A DNA stretch of 53,182 bases, taken from NCBI RefSeq assembly GCF_021730435.1, contig NZ_JABWGX010000032.1:1-53182 (forward strand), given 5' to 3'. The stretch's first letter is position 1. Every line of letters begins with the position of its first letter. The translations under genes and the position numbers were made by a program. Below the pieces are notes generated by a model that made no database searches, was not told where the DNA came from, and was given only the letters and a program-made list of their open reading frames with translations. Source of the DNA: Xanthobacter agilis (GTDB lineage Bacteria > Pseudomonadota > Alphaproteobacteria > Rhizobiales > Xanthobacteraceae). Positions 33,264 through 41,687 of the stretch are shown in pieces.

Positions 33264-34028
33264 TCAGGGGGCGCGGCGGGCAGGCGGCGGGGTGTCGTGC
33301 AGCAAGGCGCCGATGGCGCGATCCACGGCCGCCTCGACGGAAAACGCCACGGGAACCCCGAGCACCCGCGGCCAGAACAGGGGCTCCTTGATGGCGCCGA
33401 GGAATTGCGCCGCCGCCAGTGTCGGCTCAATCCCCGGCGCGAGGCGGCCATGGGCCGCCAGGGCCGCGAAATAAGCCGAGAGCCCCTTGACCGCCGGCTC
33501 CTTTCCGGCCGCGAAATAGGCCTGCGACAATTCGGGAAAGCGCGGCGCCTCGGCGATCACCAGCCGCAGCAGGGGGATCACGTCCGGCCGATCCCAATGG
33601 GCCTGCAGGCGCTCCACATAAGCCGTCAGGACCGGCCGGGGGTCGCCCCGCGCATCGCCGGGCAGCAGGGGCGCGCGCGTCAGATGCGACCACGCCTCGT
33701 CGATGACCGCGGCGAACAGATCCGCCTTGCTGGCGAAGTGATGGTAGAGCGTGCGCTTGGACACGGGCGCCGCCGCCGCCACCGCATCCATCGACGTGCC
33801 CCCATAACCCTTGTCCAGGAACAGCCCGCGCGCCGCCTTGCGGATCCGCGCCGCCGCGCCGCGCTTGTCGGCGACGGGGCGATCGCCGTCCGGGCCGTGG
33901 GCAGGCGCTGCGGCTCCAGGCGCCGCGGCTCCAGGCGCAGTCGGCGCCTGCGAAGGGGCTTCTTCGGCTTCGGCTTCGGCCGGCTTGCCGGGCCGGTCCC
34001 TATCCGCCTGCTGGCGGGTCTTCTCCAT
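33264..34028 (-). CDS. TetR-family transcriptional regulator with long N-terminal extension
   Basis: A 254-residue regulator. The TetR HTH ([39 protein letters not shown], quoted here in pieces) lies near residues 58-97. Residues 1-55 form an unusual Ala/Pro/Glu/Asp-rich low-complexity extension. The C-terminal domain resembles the TetR_C_33/AefR-like class ([16 protein letters not shown]). It is divergent from the aldo/keto reductase gene, and a palindrome at 34085-34107 sits between them, so autoregulation plus repression of the reductase is likely. A later start that removes most of the extension is possible, but the upstream ATG is retained because the frame has good codon use. Confidence 0.87.
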   Translation of the reverse strand: MEKTRQQADRDRPGKPAEAEAEEAPSQAPTAPGAAAPGAAAPAHGPDGDRPVADKRGAAARIRKAARGLFLDKGYGGTSMDAVAAAAPVSKRTLYHHFASKADLFAAVIDEAWSHLTRAPLLPGDARGDPRPVLTAYVERLQAHWDRPDVIPLLRLVIAEAPRFPELSQAYFAAGKEPAVKGLSAYFAALAAHGRLAPGIEPTLAAAQFLGAIKEPLFWPRVLGVPVAFSVEAAVDRAIGALLHDTPPPARRAP

Positions 34029-34084
34029 GTGGTGTCCCCGTTGCCGCGCGCGGCTGGACGGCGCCGAGCGCCGCCCTTGACAAA

Positions 34085-34107
34085 GTAAACGGTACAGTGT
34101 AGTTTAC
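34085..34107. promoter_or_regulatory. Palindromic operator of the TetR/aldo-keto reductase pair
   Basis: GTAAAC (34085-34090) and GTTTAC (34102-34107) are perfect arms. Within an 11-1-11 dyad 8 of 11 pairs match, including an inner AC/GT. It lies 57 bp upstream of the TetR start and 58 bp upstream of the reductase start, in the most AT-rich part of the gap, as expected for a TetR site overlapping both promoters. Confidence 0.65.
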
Positions 34108-34164
34108 ATTTCGGTTCAGCGCGGTTTGCGTCGATCCCCCCTCCCCTTTTCATGAGGTCCCGTC

Positions 34165-35166
34165 ATGGGCCATCCCCTTCTCGCTCAGCGCCCGCTCGGT
34201 CGCTCCGGCATCACTGTATCCGCCCTCGGCCTCGGCTGCATGGGCATGTCCGAATTCTACGGCGCCAGTGACGAAGCGCAATCGCTTGAGACCCTCGCGG
34301 CCGCGCTCGATCTCGGCATCACCTTGCTCGACACCGCCGACATGTATGGGGTTGGGCACAACGAGCGCCTGCTCGGCCGATTCCTGAAAGGACGGCGTGA
34401 CGCGGTCGTGCTCGCCACCAAGTTCGGCAATGTGCGCGGGCCGAACGGCGAGCGCCTCGGCGTCGATGGCAGCCCCGACTATGTGCGCACCGCCTGCGAC
34501 GCCAGCCTGGACCGGCTCGGCATCGACACCATTGACCTGTATTACCAGCACCGGGTCGATCCCAAGACCCCCATCGAGGAGACGGTGGGCGCCATGAAGG
34601 GCCTGGTGGAGCGCGGCAAGGTGCGCTTTCTCGGCCTGTCCGAATGTTCGGTGGAAACCTTGCGGCGCGCCCACAAGGTGCACCCCATCACCGCCGTGCA
34701 GACGGAATATTCCCTCTGGAGCCGCGAGCCCGAGGCCGGCATGCTCGACGCCTGCCGGGAACTGGGCGTGGCCTTCGTCGCCTATTCGCCGCTCGGCCGC
34801 TCCTTCCTCACAGGCGCGGTGACCTCGCCCGACGCCTTGGCGCCGGACGACTTCCGCCGCTCCAATCCGCGCTTTTCGGGCGCCGCCTTCGCGGAGAACC
34901 GCAAGCTGGTCGAGGCGCTTGCCGCCTTCGCCGAAGGAAAGGGCGCCACCTCCGCCCAGATCGCCCTCGCCTGGATCCTCAACAAGCAGGACCATGTGAT
35001 CCCAATCCCCGGCACGCGCCGCGTCACATATCTGAAAGAGAACGTCGCAGCGGCCGCGATCCGTCTCTCGGCGCAGGAGATCGCCACCCTCGACGCCCTG
35101 TTCCCGCCCGACGCAGTGGCCGGCACGCGCTATGCCACGCCGGCCATGGCCGGGCTCGGCCTTTAG
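34165..35166 (+). CDS. Aldo/keto reductase
   Basis: A 333-residue NADPH-type oxidoreductase of the AKR superfamily (AKR11-13/YajO-like 'general stress protein 69' type). The catalytic tetrad is intact: Asp56 and Tyr61 in LLDTADMYG, Lys86 in ATKFG, His129 in YYQHRVDP. The C-terminal cofactor-binding segment [15 protein letters not shown] is present. It probably reduces or oxidises small carbonyl compounds; the substrate is unknown. It is controlled most likely by the divergent TetR gene and is followed by a strong hairpin at 35192-35233. Confidence 0.93.
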   Translation: MGHPLLAQRPLGRSGITVSALGLGCMGMSEFYGASDEAQSLETLAAALDLGITLLDTADMYGVGHNERLLGRFLKGRRDAVVLATKFGNVRGPNGERLGVDGSPDYVRTACDASLDRLGIDTIDLYYQHRVDPKTPIEETVGAMKGLVERGKVRFLGLSECSVETLRRAHKVHPITAVQTEYSLWSREPEAGMLDACRELGVAFVAYSPLGRSFLTGAVTSPDALAPDDFRRSNPRFSGAAFAENRKLVEALAAFAEGKGATSAQIALAWILNKQDHVIPIPGTRRVTYLKENVAAAAIRLSAQEIATLDALFPPDAVAGTRYATPAMAGLGL

Positions 35167-35191
35167 GCCCGCTTCAGGCGAACGCCGGAGC

Positions 35192-35233
35192 CGGCCCGGC
35201 AGAACGACCCCCCTGGGTGGTTCTGCCGGGCCG
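35192..35233 (+). terminator. Long hairpin after the aldo/keto reductase gene
   Basis: A perfect 14-bp inverted repeat, arms 35192-35205 and 35220-35233 (core GGCCCGGCAGAAC and its complement), with a 14-nt loop, starts 26 nt past the stop. There is no T-run, so it is a terminator or RNA-protecting hairpin. Confidence 0.65.
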
Positions 35234-35303
35234 CGAAGCCTCGGGCCGGATGGGCCGAGGCCGGGTCGCGGCAACCTGTCGCCCCGCGGTGGCGCGTGAT
35301 ATC

Positions 35304-35317
35304 TTGATCCAGATCAA
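35304..35317. promoter_or_regulatory. FNR/FixK-type anaerobox
   Basis: TTGATCCAGATCAA is a perfect match to the FNR/FixK consensus TTGAT-N4-ATCAA. It is centred about 73 bp upstream of the small membrane protein start. A class II activator site at -41.5 would put the transcript start near 35352. This implies induction under low oxygen. Confidence 0.8.
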
Positions 35318-35383
35318 AAACCGGACAAGGATCAGCGCCGCGCCGTCCCATCGGGATGACGTTTCAACCTCATTTCGAATGGT

Positions 35384-35671
35384 ATGGATATGCAGGCGGT
35401 CGCGCGCGCGTTCTTTCACGTTCCCGTCGTCGGTTGGCTCCTGAAGGATGCCGTCCACGGCTTGCCGGACGCGAAATATTATTTCATTTTCAATTTGTTC
35501 GTGGCCTTCGCGTGCCTTGTCTACGCGTTCGGCTACCCGTTCTTGATCGTGTCGGCCCTGACCGCCACCGCCACCATGCTGGTGTCCCTGATCATCCTCA
35601 CCGCCAGCGACATGTTCGCGCAGCTGGGCAAGCGGATCGGGGGCGGGTCGGGATCCTCCAAGGCGCACTGA
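35384..35671 (+). CDS. Small two-helix membrane protein, probably oxygen-regulated
   Basis: A 95-residue hypothetical protein. It has an amphipathic N-terminus (AVARAFFHVPVVGWLLKDAV) and two adjacent hydrophobic segments (about 32-52 and 55-76) with polar tips. The short Lys/Gly/Ser-rich tail is probably cytoplasmic. I recognise no family. Codon use is normal and the frame is compact. The perfect FNR/FixK box upstream argues that it is a real gene expressed under microaerobic or anaerobic conditions. The start could be ATG 35384 or ATG 35390; neither has a strong Shine-Dalgarno sequence. It is convergent with ftsY. Confidence 0.72.
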   Translation: MDMQAVARAFFHVPVVGWLLKDAVHGLPDAKYYFIFNLFVAFACLVYAFGYPFLIVSALTATATMLVSLIILTASDMFAQLGKRIGGGSGSSKAH

Positions 35672-35762
35672 CGTTCCACGCCCGGCCCGCGCCCAAGGCG
35701 CCGCGCCGGGTGCGGCGCTTCCGCCGCGGGGCAGCTCCGGGACCCGGGCGACATGGAACGGC

Positions 35763-37340
35763 TCACTCCAGCCCGGCGATGGCGCGAGCGAAGTCGCGGG
35801 CCGTGAAGGGCTGAAGATCGTCCGCCGCCTCGCCGACGCCGATGAGATGCACCGGCAGCCGGTGCTTGGCCGCGATCGCCACCAGGATGCCCCCGCGCGC
35901 GGTACCGTCGAGCTTCGTCATCACAAGGCCCGTCACCCCGGCGATGCGGGTGAACACTTCCACTTGCGAAAGGGCGTTCTGCCCCACGGTGGCGTCGAGC
36001 ACCAGCAGCACCGCATGGGGCGCGGAAGGTTCCAGCTTCTTCACCACCCGCACGATCTTTTCCAGCTCGGCCATCAGCTCGGTGCGATTCTGGAGCCGGC
36101 CGGCGGTGTCGATGAGGAGGATATCCGCCCCATCAGCGCGGGCCTCGGTAATGGCCTCGTGGGCGACGCCGGCGGCATCCGCGCCCGGCTCGCGGGCAAT
36201 CACCTTGGTGCCGGTGCGCTGGCCCCACACCTTGAGCTGGTCAACAGCGGCGGCGCGGAACGTGTCGCCCGCGGCCAGCACCACCTTCTTGCCCTCATGC
36301 CGCCATTGGGCGGCGAGCTTGCCGATGGTGGTGGTCTTGCCGGACCCGTTCACCCCCACCATGAGCACCACGAACGGACGGTGGAGAACATCCACCACCA
36401 GGGGCTTGGCCACCGGCTCCAGGATGCGCTCCACCTCGACCGCGATCAGGCCCTTGACCTCTTCGGGCGAAATCATCTTGTCGTGCCGGCCCTTGCCCAC
36501 GGCCTCGACGATCCGCGTCGCGGTTTCCACCCCCAAATCGGCGCGGATGAGGATGTCTTCCAAATCCTCCAGCGTCTCGGCATCCAGCTTGCGCTTGGAG
36601 ACGAGGTCGGTGATGCCCTGCCCGAGGCTCGAAGCGGTGCGGGCCAGCCCGGAGGTCAGCCGCGCCCAGAAGCTCTTCTTGGCCGCAGGCTTGGCCTCCG
36701 CCTCCCCGGCCACCGGCGCGCCATCGCTCTCGTCCTGGTGCGGCACAGCCGCCATCGGGGCAGCCGCGGGCTCGACCGGCGCCGGCACGCTCTCCGGCAT
36801 GGCGGCGGGAGCCGGATGCGCGGACACCGGCAAGGGGAACACGTCGATCGCAACCTCTGCCGGCGCGACCTTATCCGGCAATGGCGGGGCCTCGGGCGCC
36901 TGCGGCTGGCTTGAGACCATCGGCACGGGCGGTTGCGGCATGGGCGGGACTTCGGGCGCCGGCTCCGCTTCCGTCGCGACCATCTCGGCGGCGAAGGGAG
37001 CCGCCGCGGTATCGGCCTCCCCAGCCCCGTCGCCCGCGACGTCTCCTCGGTGCTGCGGCTCTGGCTCGGGCTCCACGGGCAGCGTCCCCGTATCCGCCGG
37101 GACGGCGGGCGGGGTCTCGGCGGGCCCGGCGTCTCCGGTGGCCGGCGCCGGTTCGGCTTCACGCGGCTCGCCTTCACGAGCCTCGTCTTGGGGAGATTCT
37201 GCGGCGCGGCCGGTCAGCCAGCCCCAGAAGCCGCGCTTCTTTTTCTTCGTTTCCTCAGTCACGGCGGGCGTCGGAGCGGCGCCCTCGGAGTCCGATTGGG
37301 GGTCCGATTTGGGCTCCGGTCGAAGGTCCTCTTGGCTCAT
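35763..37340 (-). CDS. ftsY: Signal recognition particle receptor FtsY
   Basis: SRP-receptor GTPase that delivers ribosome-nascent chains to the membrane translocon. 525 residues: an acidic, Pro/Ala/Glu-rich A region (about 1-220) beginning with a basic aromatic KKKKRGFWGWL patch, then an N domain with the amphipathic KKSFWARLTSGLARTASSLG membrane-targeting segment. The G domain carries GVNGSGKTTT (about 329-338), DTAGR near 411 and TKLDGTARGG. The A region is long but typical for alphaproteobacteria. It is last in a dapF-mtaB-ftsY run, 27 bp after mtaB. Confidence 0.96.
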   Translation of the reverse strand: MSQEDLRPEPKSDPQSDSEGAAPTPAVTEETKKKKRGFWGWLTGRAAESPQDEAREGEPREAEPAPATGDAGPAETPPAVPADTGTLPVEPEPEPQHRGDVAGDGAGEADTAAAPFAAEMVATEAEPAPEVPPMPQPPVPMVSSQPQAPEAPPLPDKVAPAEVAIDVFPLPVSAHPAPAAMPESVPAPVEPAAAPMAAVPHQDESDGAPVAGEAEAKPAAKKSFWARLTSGLARTASSLGQGITDLVSKRKLDAETLEDLEDILIRADLGVETATRIVEAVGKGRHDKMISPEEVKGLIAVEVERILEPVAKPLVVDVLHRPFVVLMVGVNGSGKTTTIGKLAAQWRHEGKKVVLAAGDTFRAAAVDQLKVWGQRTGTKVIAREPGADAAGVAHEAITEARADGADILLIDTAGRLQNRTELMAELEKIVRVVKKLEPSAPHAVLLVLDATVGQNALSQVEVFTRIAGVTGLVMTKLDGTARGGILVAIAAKHRLPVHLIGVGEAADDLQPFTARDFARAIAGLE

Positions 37341-37367
37341 GGCGTCGTGCCGTTCCTTGATGAGAGA

Positions 37368-38642
37368 TCAGGCCGCGATCAGGCGCGCGCCGTCGTGGCC
37401 GGCGATGCGCACATCCGCCAGCGTGCCGCGCGCGAGCGGCCGGGCGAGGCGCACCGGGGTGAAGTGTTCCGTATGCCCGCGTCCGCCCGCTTCCACCAGC
37501 ACCGCGCGGCGGCGCCCCACCTCGCCGGCGAGGTGGCGATGCAGCAGATGGGCGCCGAGCGCCCGCAGCCGCGCCGCGCGCGCGCTCACCTCGGCGGGCG
37601 CCACCTGGGGCATGCGGGCAGCCGGCGTGCCGGGACGGGTCGAGAACGGGAAGGCGTGAACGAACGCGATCCCGGCCTCCTCCAGGAACGCGAGGGTGGT
37701 GCGGAATTGTCCATCGGTCTCGGTGGGAAAGCCGGCGATGATGTCGGCGCCCAGCACCAGATCCGGCCGCAGCCGGCGCAGGGTGGCGATGAAGGCCAGG
37801 GCCTCGGCGCGGGTGTGGCGGCGCTTCATGCGCTTCAACACCAGATCATCGCCCGATTGCAGCGAGAGATGCAGATGCGGCATCAACCGCGGTTCCTCGG
37901 CGAGGGCGGCCAGAAGATCGGCATCCGCCTCCACCGCGTCGATGGAGGACAGGCGCAGCCGCTCCAGCTCCGGCACCTGCCGCAGCAGGGTCCGCACCAG
38001 CCGGCCAAGCGAGGGCGAGCCGGGCAGGCCGGCGCCGTAGGAGGTGAGGTCGACGCCGGTCAGCACCACCTCCCGGTGCCCGGCCTCCACCAGCCGGCGC
38101 ACCTGCTCCACCACCACGCCCATAGGGACAGAGCGGGACGGGCCGCGGCCGAAAGGGATGATGCAGAAGGTGCAGCGATGGTCGCAGCCGTTCTGCACCT
38201 CCACGAAGGCACGGGTGTGCCCGGCGAAGGCGGCGGCCAGATGGGGCGAGGCCTCGCGCACGGTGGCCATGTCCTGCACCCGCACCCGCGCTTCGGCGGA
38301 CAGGCCGAAGTCGAGGCTGGCGCGCACCTCGACCCAGGTGGCGGGGGCCGCCTTGGCGGCGTTGCCCAGCACCAGGTCCACCTCCGCCATGCGGGCGAAG
38401 GTCTCGGGCTCGGTCTGGGCGGCGCAGCCGGTGACCACGATGCGCAGGTCCGGATCGGCGCGGCGCGCGCGGCGGATGGCCTGACGCGCCTGCCGCACCG
38501 CCTCGCCCGTCACCGCGCAGGTGTTCACCACCAAGGTGCGCTCGACGCCGGCGGCGGCGGCGGCGCGCGCCATGCCGTCGCTTTCCAGGGCATTGAGCCG
38601 GCAACCGAAGGTTTCCACCCGCACGGCGGGGCGGTCCGCCAT
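37368..38642 (-). CDS. mtaB: tRNA t6A37 methylthiotransferase MtaB
   Basis: Radical-SAM enzyme converting t6A37 to ms2t6A37 in tRNA. 424 residues. The N-terminal UPF0004 cluster uses Cys14 (TFGCRLN), Cys42 (NTCAV) and Cys73 (TGCAAQ). The radical SAM cluster is C153-x3-C157-x2-C160 in NGCDHRCTFCIIPFGRG, and a TRAM-like C-terminal region follows. The ATG at 38642 shares its A with the dapF stop (TGATG), so translation is coupled. The short linkers and absence of extra domains favour MtaB over MiaB or RimO. Confidence 0.95.
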   Translation of the reverse strand: MADRPAVRVETFGCRLNALESDGMARAAAAAGVERTLVVNTCAVTGEAVRQARQAIRRARRADPDLRIVVTGCAAQTEPETFARMAEVDLVLGNAAKAAPATWVEVRASLDFGLSAEARVRVQDMATVREASPHLAAAFAGHTRAFVEVQNGCDHRCTFCIIPFGRGPSRSVPMGVVVEQVRRLVEAGHREVVLTGVDLTSYGAGLPGSPSLGRLVRTLLRQVPELERLRLSSIDAVEADADLLAALAEEPRLMPHLHLSLQSGDDLVLKRMKRRHTRAEALAFIATLRRLRPDLVLGADIIAGFPTETDGQFRTTLAFLEEAGIAFVHAFPFSTRPGTPAARMPQVAPAEVSARAARLRALGAHLLHRHLAGEVGRRRAVLVEAGGRGHTEHFTPVRLARPLARGTLADVRIAGHDGARLIAA

Positions 38643-39499
38643 CAGATGCTCTCCCCGATCATGGCGGGGGTGACCTTGCCGCGGAATTCGTAGGCCACCG
38701 GGCCGGTCATGAGCACATGGTCGTCGCCGGCCCGCCACTCCAGGGCGAGGTCGCCGCCGGGCAGGCGCACCCGCACCATGCGACCGGTGCGGCCGGTGCG
38801 GGCGGCGCTGACGGCGGTGGCGCAGCCGGCGGTGCCACAGGCGCGGGTGCGCCCCGCGCCACGCTCCCACACATGAAGCAGAATGTCGTCCGGCCCAGTG
38901 AGGCTGGCAAACGAGATGTTGGCCCGCTCGGGGAACAACGGATGGCGCTCCAGCGCCGCGCCCAGGCCCGCCACATCCACCTGATCGGCGTCAGGCACGA
39001 AGAACACCGCGTGGGGATTGCCCATGCTGACGAGGCTCGCCGGCCCCAGCGCCTCGAAGCCGGGCACGGTGACGGCGGCGGTGTCGCCCACCTCATGGGC
39101 GAGCGGGATGTCGCGCCAGGCGAGGCGGGGGGCGCCCATGTCCACGGTCACGGTGCCGTCGTCATGCACCCGGCAGTCGAGCAGGGTCGCCTCGCTCTCG
39201 AACCGGATGTGGCGCGCGTCGGTGCGCTCGGCCTCATAGGCGGCGATGCAGCGGGTGCCGTTGCCACAGGCCGCGGATTCCGAGCCGTCATTGTTGAGAA
39301 TGCGCACGAAGGCGGCGGTGTCCTCCCGCCGCGGCGGATAGAGCACCATGGCCTGATCGAACGGCAGCACCCCCGGCCGCGCCAGGGCGCGGGCGTCGGC
39401 GGGGGTCAGGTCCACCGGATTTTCGCGCAGATCGAGCACCAGGATCTCGTTGCCGAGACCGTTCATCTTCACGAAGGGGCTATGGGCGAGCGCGGTCAT
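38642..39499 (-). CDS. dapF: Diaminopimelate epimerase
   Basis: Interconverts LL- and meso-diaminopimelate for lysine and peptidoglycan synthesis. 285 residues with the two catalytic cysteines in SAACGNGTR and RTRACGTAGCAT, and the N-terminal FVKMNGLGNEILV signature. The start at 39499 (MTALAHSPFVKMNG) is chosen for family fit and a GGAAGGGGG purine tract upstream. It is first gene of the dapF-mtaB-ftsY unit. Confidence 0.96.
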   Translation of the reverse strand: MTALAHSPFVKMNGLGNEILVLDLRENPVDLTPADARALARPGVLPFDQAMVLYPPRREDTAAFVRILNNDGSESAACGNGTRCIAAYEAERTDARHIRFESEATLLDCRVHDDGTVTVDMGAPRLAWRDIPLAHEVGDTAAVTVPGFEALGPASLVSMGNPHAVFFVPDADQVDVAGLGAALERHPLFPERANISFASLTGPDDILLHVWERGAGRTRACGTAGCATAVSAARTGRTGRMVRVRLPGGDLALEWRAGDDHVLMTGPVAYEFRGKVTPAMIGESI

Positions 39500-39686
39500 G
39501 GGTCTTCGGCCCCCTTCCGGGAACGGGCGGGCATCAACGGATTGGTTGCGTTCTATATGGCGCCGAACGCGCCCGCGCGCCACCCCCGTGCGCCCCATCC
39601 CGGCCGCAGTGTGGCCTCCAAGATGCCGACGAACATGATAGAAACGGTGCGCTGCCGGGCACTCGGGCCGGCACGGAGGACGGACG

Positions 39687-40403
39687 ATGTCGGCTCGCGC
39701 GGCGCAGGGCACCCATGGGACTTCGATGATGTTCGACACCAAGACGATGTTGAAAGCCAGGGGCCGGCTGGCGCTGGCGCTGGCCGTATCGTCGGCTCTG
39801 GTCGCCGCCGCGCCCGCCCGCGCCGGGGAGACGGCGCCCGCCCCCGCCGCGCAGAAAGACGATGCCCTGACCCCGCCGCCGGTGGTCGATCCCAAGAGCG
39901 TGGCGACTCAGCCGGTGGCGCCCGCGCCCGCCGCGCCCTTCGCCCCCCCGGAGGAGCTGACCCTGGCGCCGGTGCCGGTGCTGACCTTGTCCGGCACCGC
40001 CACCTGGGAAGAGGCCTACGACAAGCTGGTCGATGCCATGAAGACCCTCGACAAGGAGCTGACCCGGCTGGGGCTCACCCGCGGCGGCGACGTCCTGGTG
40101 GTCTACACCTCGTCCGACGACCGGGGCTTCGAATTCGAGGCGCAACTGCCGTTTTCCGGCACCACGACCCAGAAGCCCGGCGGCGCCATGAAGCTCGGCG
40201 GCTCCTATGCGGGCAAGGTGCTGAAATTCACCCATTCCGGCTCGTTCGCCGACATGGACAACACCTATGAGCAGATCGCCAATTATCTCGACGAGAAAAA
40301 TGTGAACGCCGACGAGCTCTATGTGGAGCGCTACCGCACCGATCTCGTCACCACCGCGCCGGACGCGCTCAAGATCGACATTCTGGTGCCGGCCCCCAAA
40401 TAG
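39687..40403 (+). CDS. Exported GyrI-like small-molecule-binding domain protein
   Basis: A 238-residue protein predicted to be exported. It has a hydrophobic signal segment (about 28-45, ending ARA), a Pro/Ala-rich linker (about 46-90), then a domain of about 145 residues resembling the GyrI/AraC effector-binding (SHS2-type) fold. That domain includes GGDVLVVYTSSDDRGFEFEAQLPF, GGSYAGKVLKFTHSGSF and YVERYRTD. GGAGG lies 7 nt before the ATG at 39687; a later ATG at 39726 would give a shorter signal peptide. Periplasmic GyrI-like domains are unusual, since the fold mostly senses ligands in the cytoplasm. The ligand is unknown. Divergent from dapF. Confidence 0.7.
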   Translation: MSARAAQGTHGTSMMFDTKTMLKARGRLALALAVSSALVAAAPARAGETAPAPAAQKDDALTPPPVVDPKSVATQPVAPAPAAPFAPPEELTLAPVPVLTLSGTATWEEAYDKLVDAMKTLDKELTRLGLTRGGDVLVVYTSSDDRGFEFEAQLPFSGTTTQKPGGAMKLGGSYAGKVLKFTHSGSFADMDNTYEQIANYLDEKNVNADELYVERYRTDLVTTAPDALKIDILVPAPK

Positions 40404-40527
40404 GGCAGCGGGATGCGGGGACCGGCTCGCGCCCATCTCGTCATGTGGCGCGGGACGGCTTTCCTCGGCGGCGCGAATCTTCTTTGATGCGCGCAGGATC
40501 GGACCGGACATCACTGCGGAGGCCGCC

Positions 40528-41061
40528 ATGCCGCGCCTGTTCACCGCCATCGAGATCCCGCCGGACGTGGGCCTCGCCCTGTCTTTTCTGCGGGGCGGCC
40601 TCACCGGGGCGCGCTGGATCGATCCGGAAAACTACCATGTGACGCTGCGTTTCGTCGGCGACGTGGACGACGCCACCGGTCGCGACATCATGGACATGCT
40701 CGGAGCGGTGCGCCGTCCCGCATTCGACCTGATGTTACAGGGGCTCGACCAGTTCGGCGGGCGCAAGCCGCGCTCGGTGTTCGCGGCGGTGAAGGTCAAT
40801 GCCGCCATCATGGAGCTGCAGGCCGAGCAGGAGCGGATCATGCAGCGGCTGGGGCTCGTCGCCGAGGGTCGCAATTTCCGGCCTCATGTGACGCTAGCCC
40901 GCCTGCGCGACGCCTCCAGCCGGCAGGTGGCCGATTATCTCGCCCTGCGCGGGCCCTATCGCAGCACCGTGTTCCATGTGCCGCGCTTCGTCCTGTTCTC
41001 GTCGCGGGATTCGGTGGGCGGCGGCCCCTATCTGGTGGAGGCGGTCTATCCGTTGGGATGA
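40528..41061 (+). CDS. thpR: RNA 2',3'-cyclic phosphodiesterase
   Basis: A 177-residue 2H phosphoesterase (LigT/ThpR family) that hydrolyses 2',3'-cyclic phosphate RNA ends to 2'-phosphates and can ligate tRNA halves in vitro. The two H-x-T-L motifs are HVTL with His37 and HVTL with His120, as required. The start at 40528 (MPRLFTAIEIP) fits the family and has GGAGG 8 nt upstream; the frame is open further upstream but not family-like. Confidence 0.93.
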   Translation: MPRLFTAIEIPPDVGLALSFLRGGLTGARWIDPENYHVTLRFVGDVDDATGRDIMDMLGAVRRPAFDLMLQGLDQFGGRKPRSVFAAVKVNAAIMELQAEQERIMQRLGLVAEGRNFRPHVTLARLRDASSRQVADYLALRGPYRSTVFHVPRFVLFSSRDSVGGGPYLVEAVYPLG

Positions 41062-41168
41062 CACCCCCCACGGAAGATCGGGATGCCCTCAGTTTAGAAG
41101 CGCTATTATTTGGCGACCTTGATGCAGCTTGTTATTGCGCTGCGGCGCAGAATTCATTTTCCTGACAC

Positions 41169-41182
41169 ATGATCTGTATCAA
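41169..41182. promoter_or_regulatory. Near-consensus FNR/FixK-like box
   Basis: ATGAT-CTGT-ATCAA differs by one base from the TTGAT-N4-ATCAA consensus. It is centred about 90 bp upstream of the YkvA-family gene. It may be functional or chance; weaker than the perfect site at 35304. Confidence 0.35.
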
Positions 41183-41265
41183 ATGACCAAAGGTCGTCGG
41201 CGCGATTGAGAGCGCGGTGCCCGCGAAATCTTGTGTGTCCGATGGCCGCGACCGAGTAGTGAGCC

Positions 41266-41670
41266 ATGACGACGTCTTCCAATACCGCTTCGTTCGCCGC
41301 TTTGGAGTGGCGGGCCGGGAAGGGTTCCGATGGGGCGAGTGCGGCCAAGGACGAGGCGCGCGTTCGCACTGGATTCTGGAAGAAGCTGCGGCGACAGGCC
41401 ACCTATGTGCCCTTCGCCGAAGAGGCGACGGCGGCCTATTTCGCGGCCTTCGACCGCACCACGCCGATGAAGGTGCGGGCGACCTTGCTGGCTGCGCTCG
41501 CCTATTTCATCCTGCCGGTGGACGCAGTGCCGGACGTGTTCCCGGTGCTGGGCTTCACCGACGACGCGGCGGTGCTGATGACCGCCATGCGGCTGCTGTC
41601 GGACCACATCAAGCCGCACCATCACGACGCCGCCCGCGACGCACTCGATGACATGCGCAGCGCCCATTGA
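41266..41670 (+). CDS. YkvA family (DUF1232) protein
   Basis: A 134-residue small membrane-associated protein. The DUF1232 core is clear: MKVRATLLAALAYFILPVDAVPDVFPVLGFTDDAAVL (about residues 68-104, given here for orientation), with the typical 'P-x-D-x-x-P-D-x-x-P' pattern and a hydrophobic helix. A Lys/Arg-containing amphipathic stretch precedes it, and a His/Asp-rich short tail (HHHDAARDALDD) follows. Function of the family is unknown. It is convergent with the quinone-reductase-like gene, 17 bp apart. Confidence 0.88.
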   Translation: MTTSSNTASFAALEWRAGKGSDGASAAKDEARVRTGFWKKLRRQATYVPFAEEATAAYFAAFDRTTPMKVRATLLAALAYFILPVDAVPDVFPVLGFTDDAAVLMTAMRLLSDHIKPHHHDAARDALDDMRSAH

Positions 41671-41687
41671 GGGCGCGCGGGGCGGCC

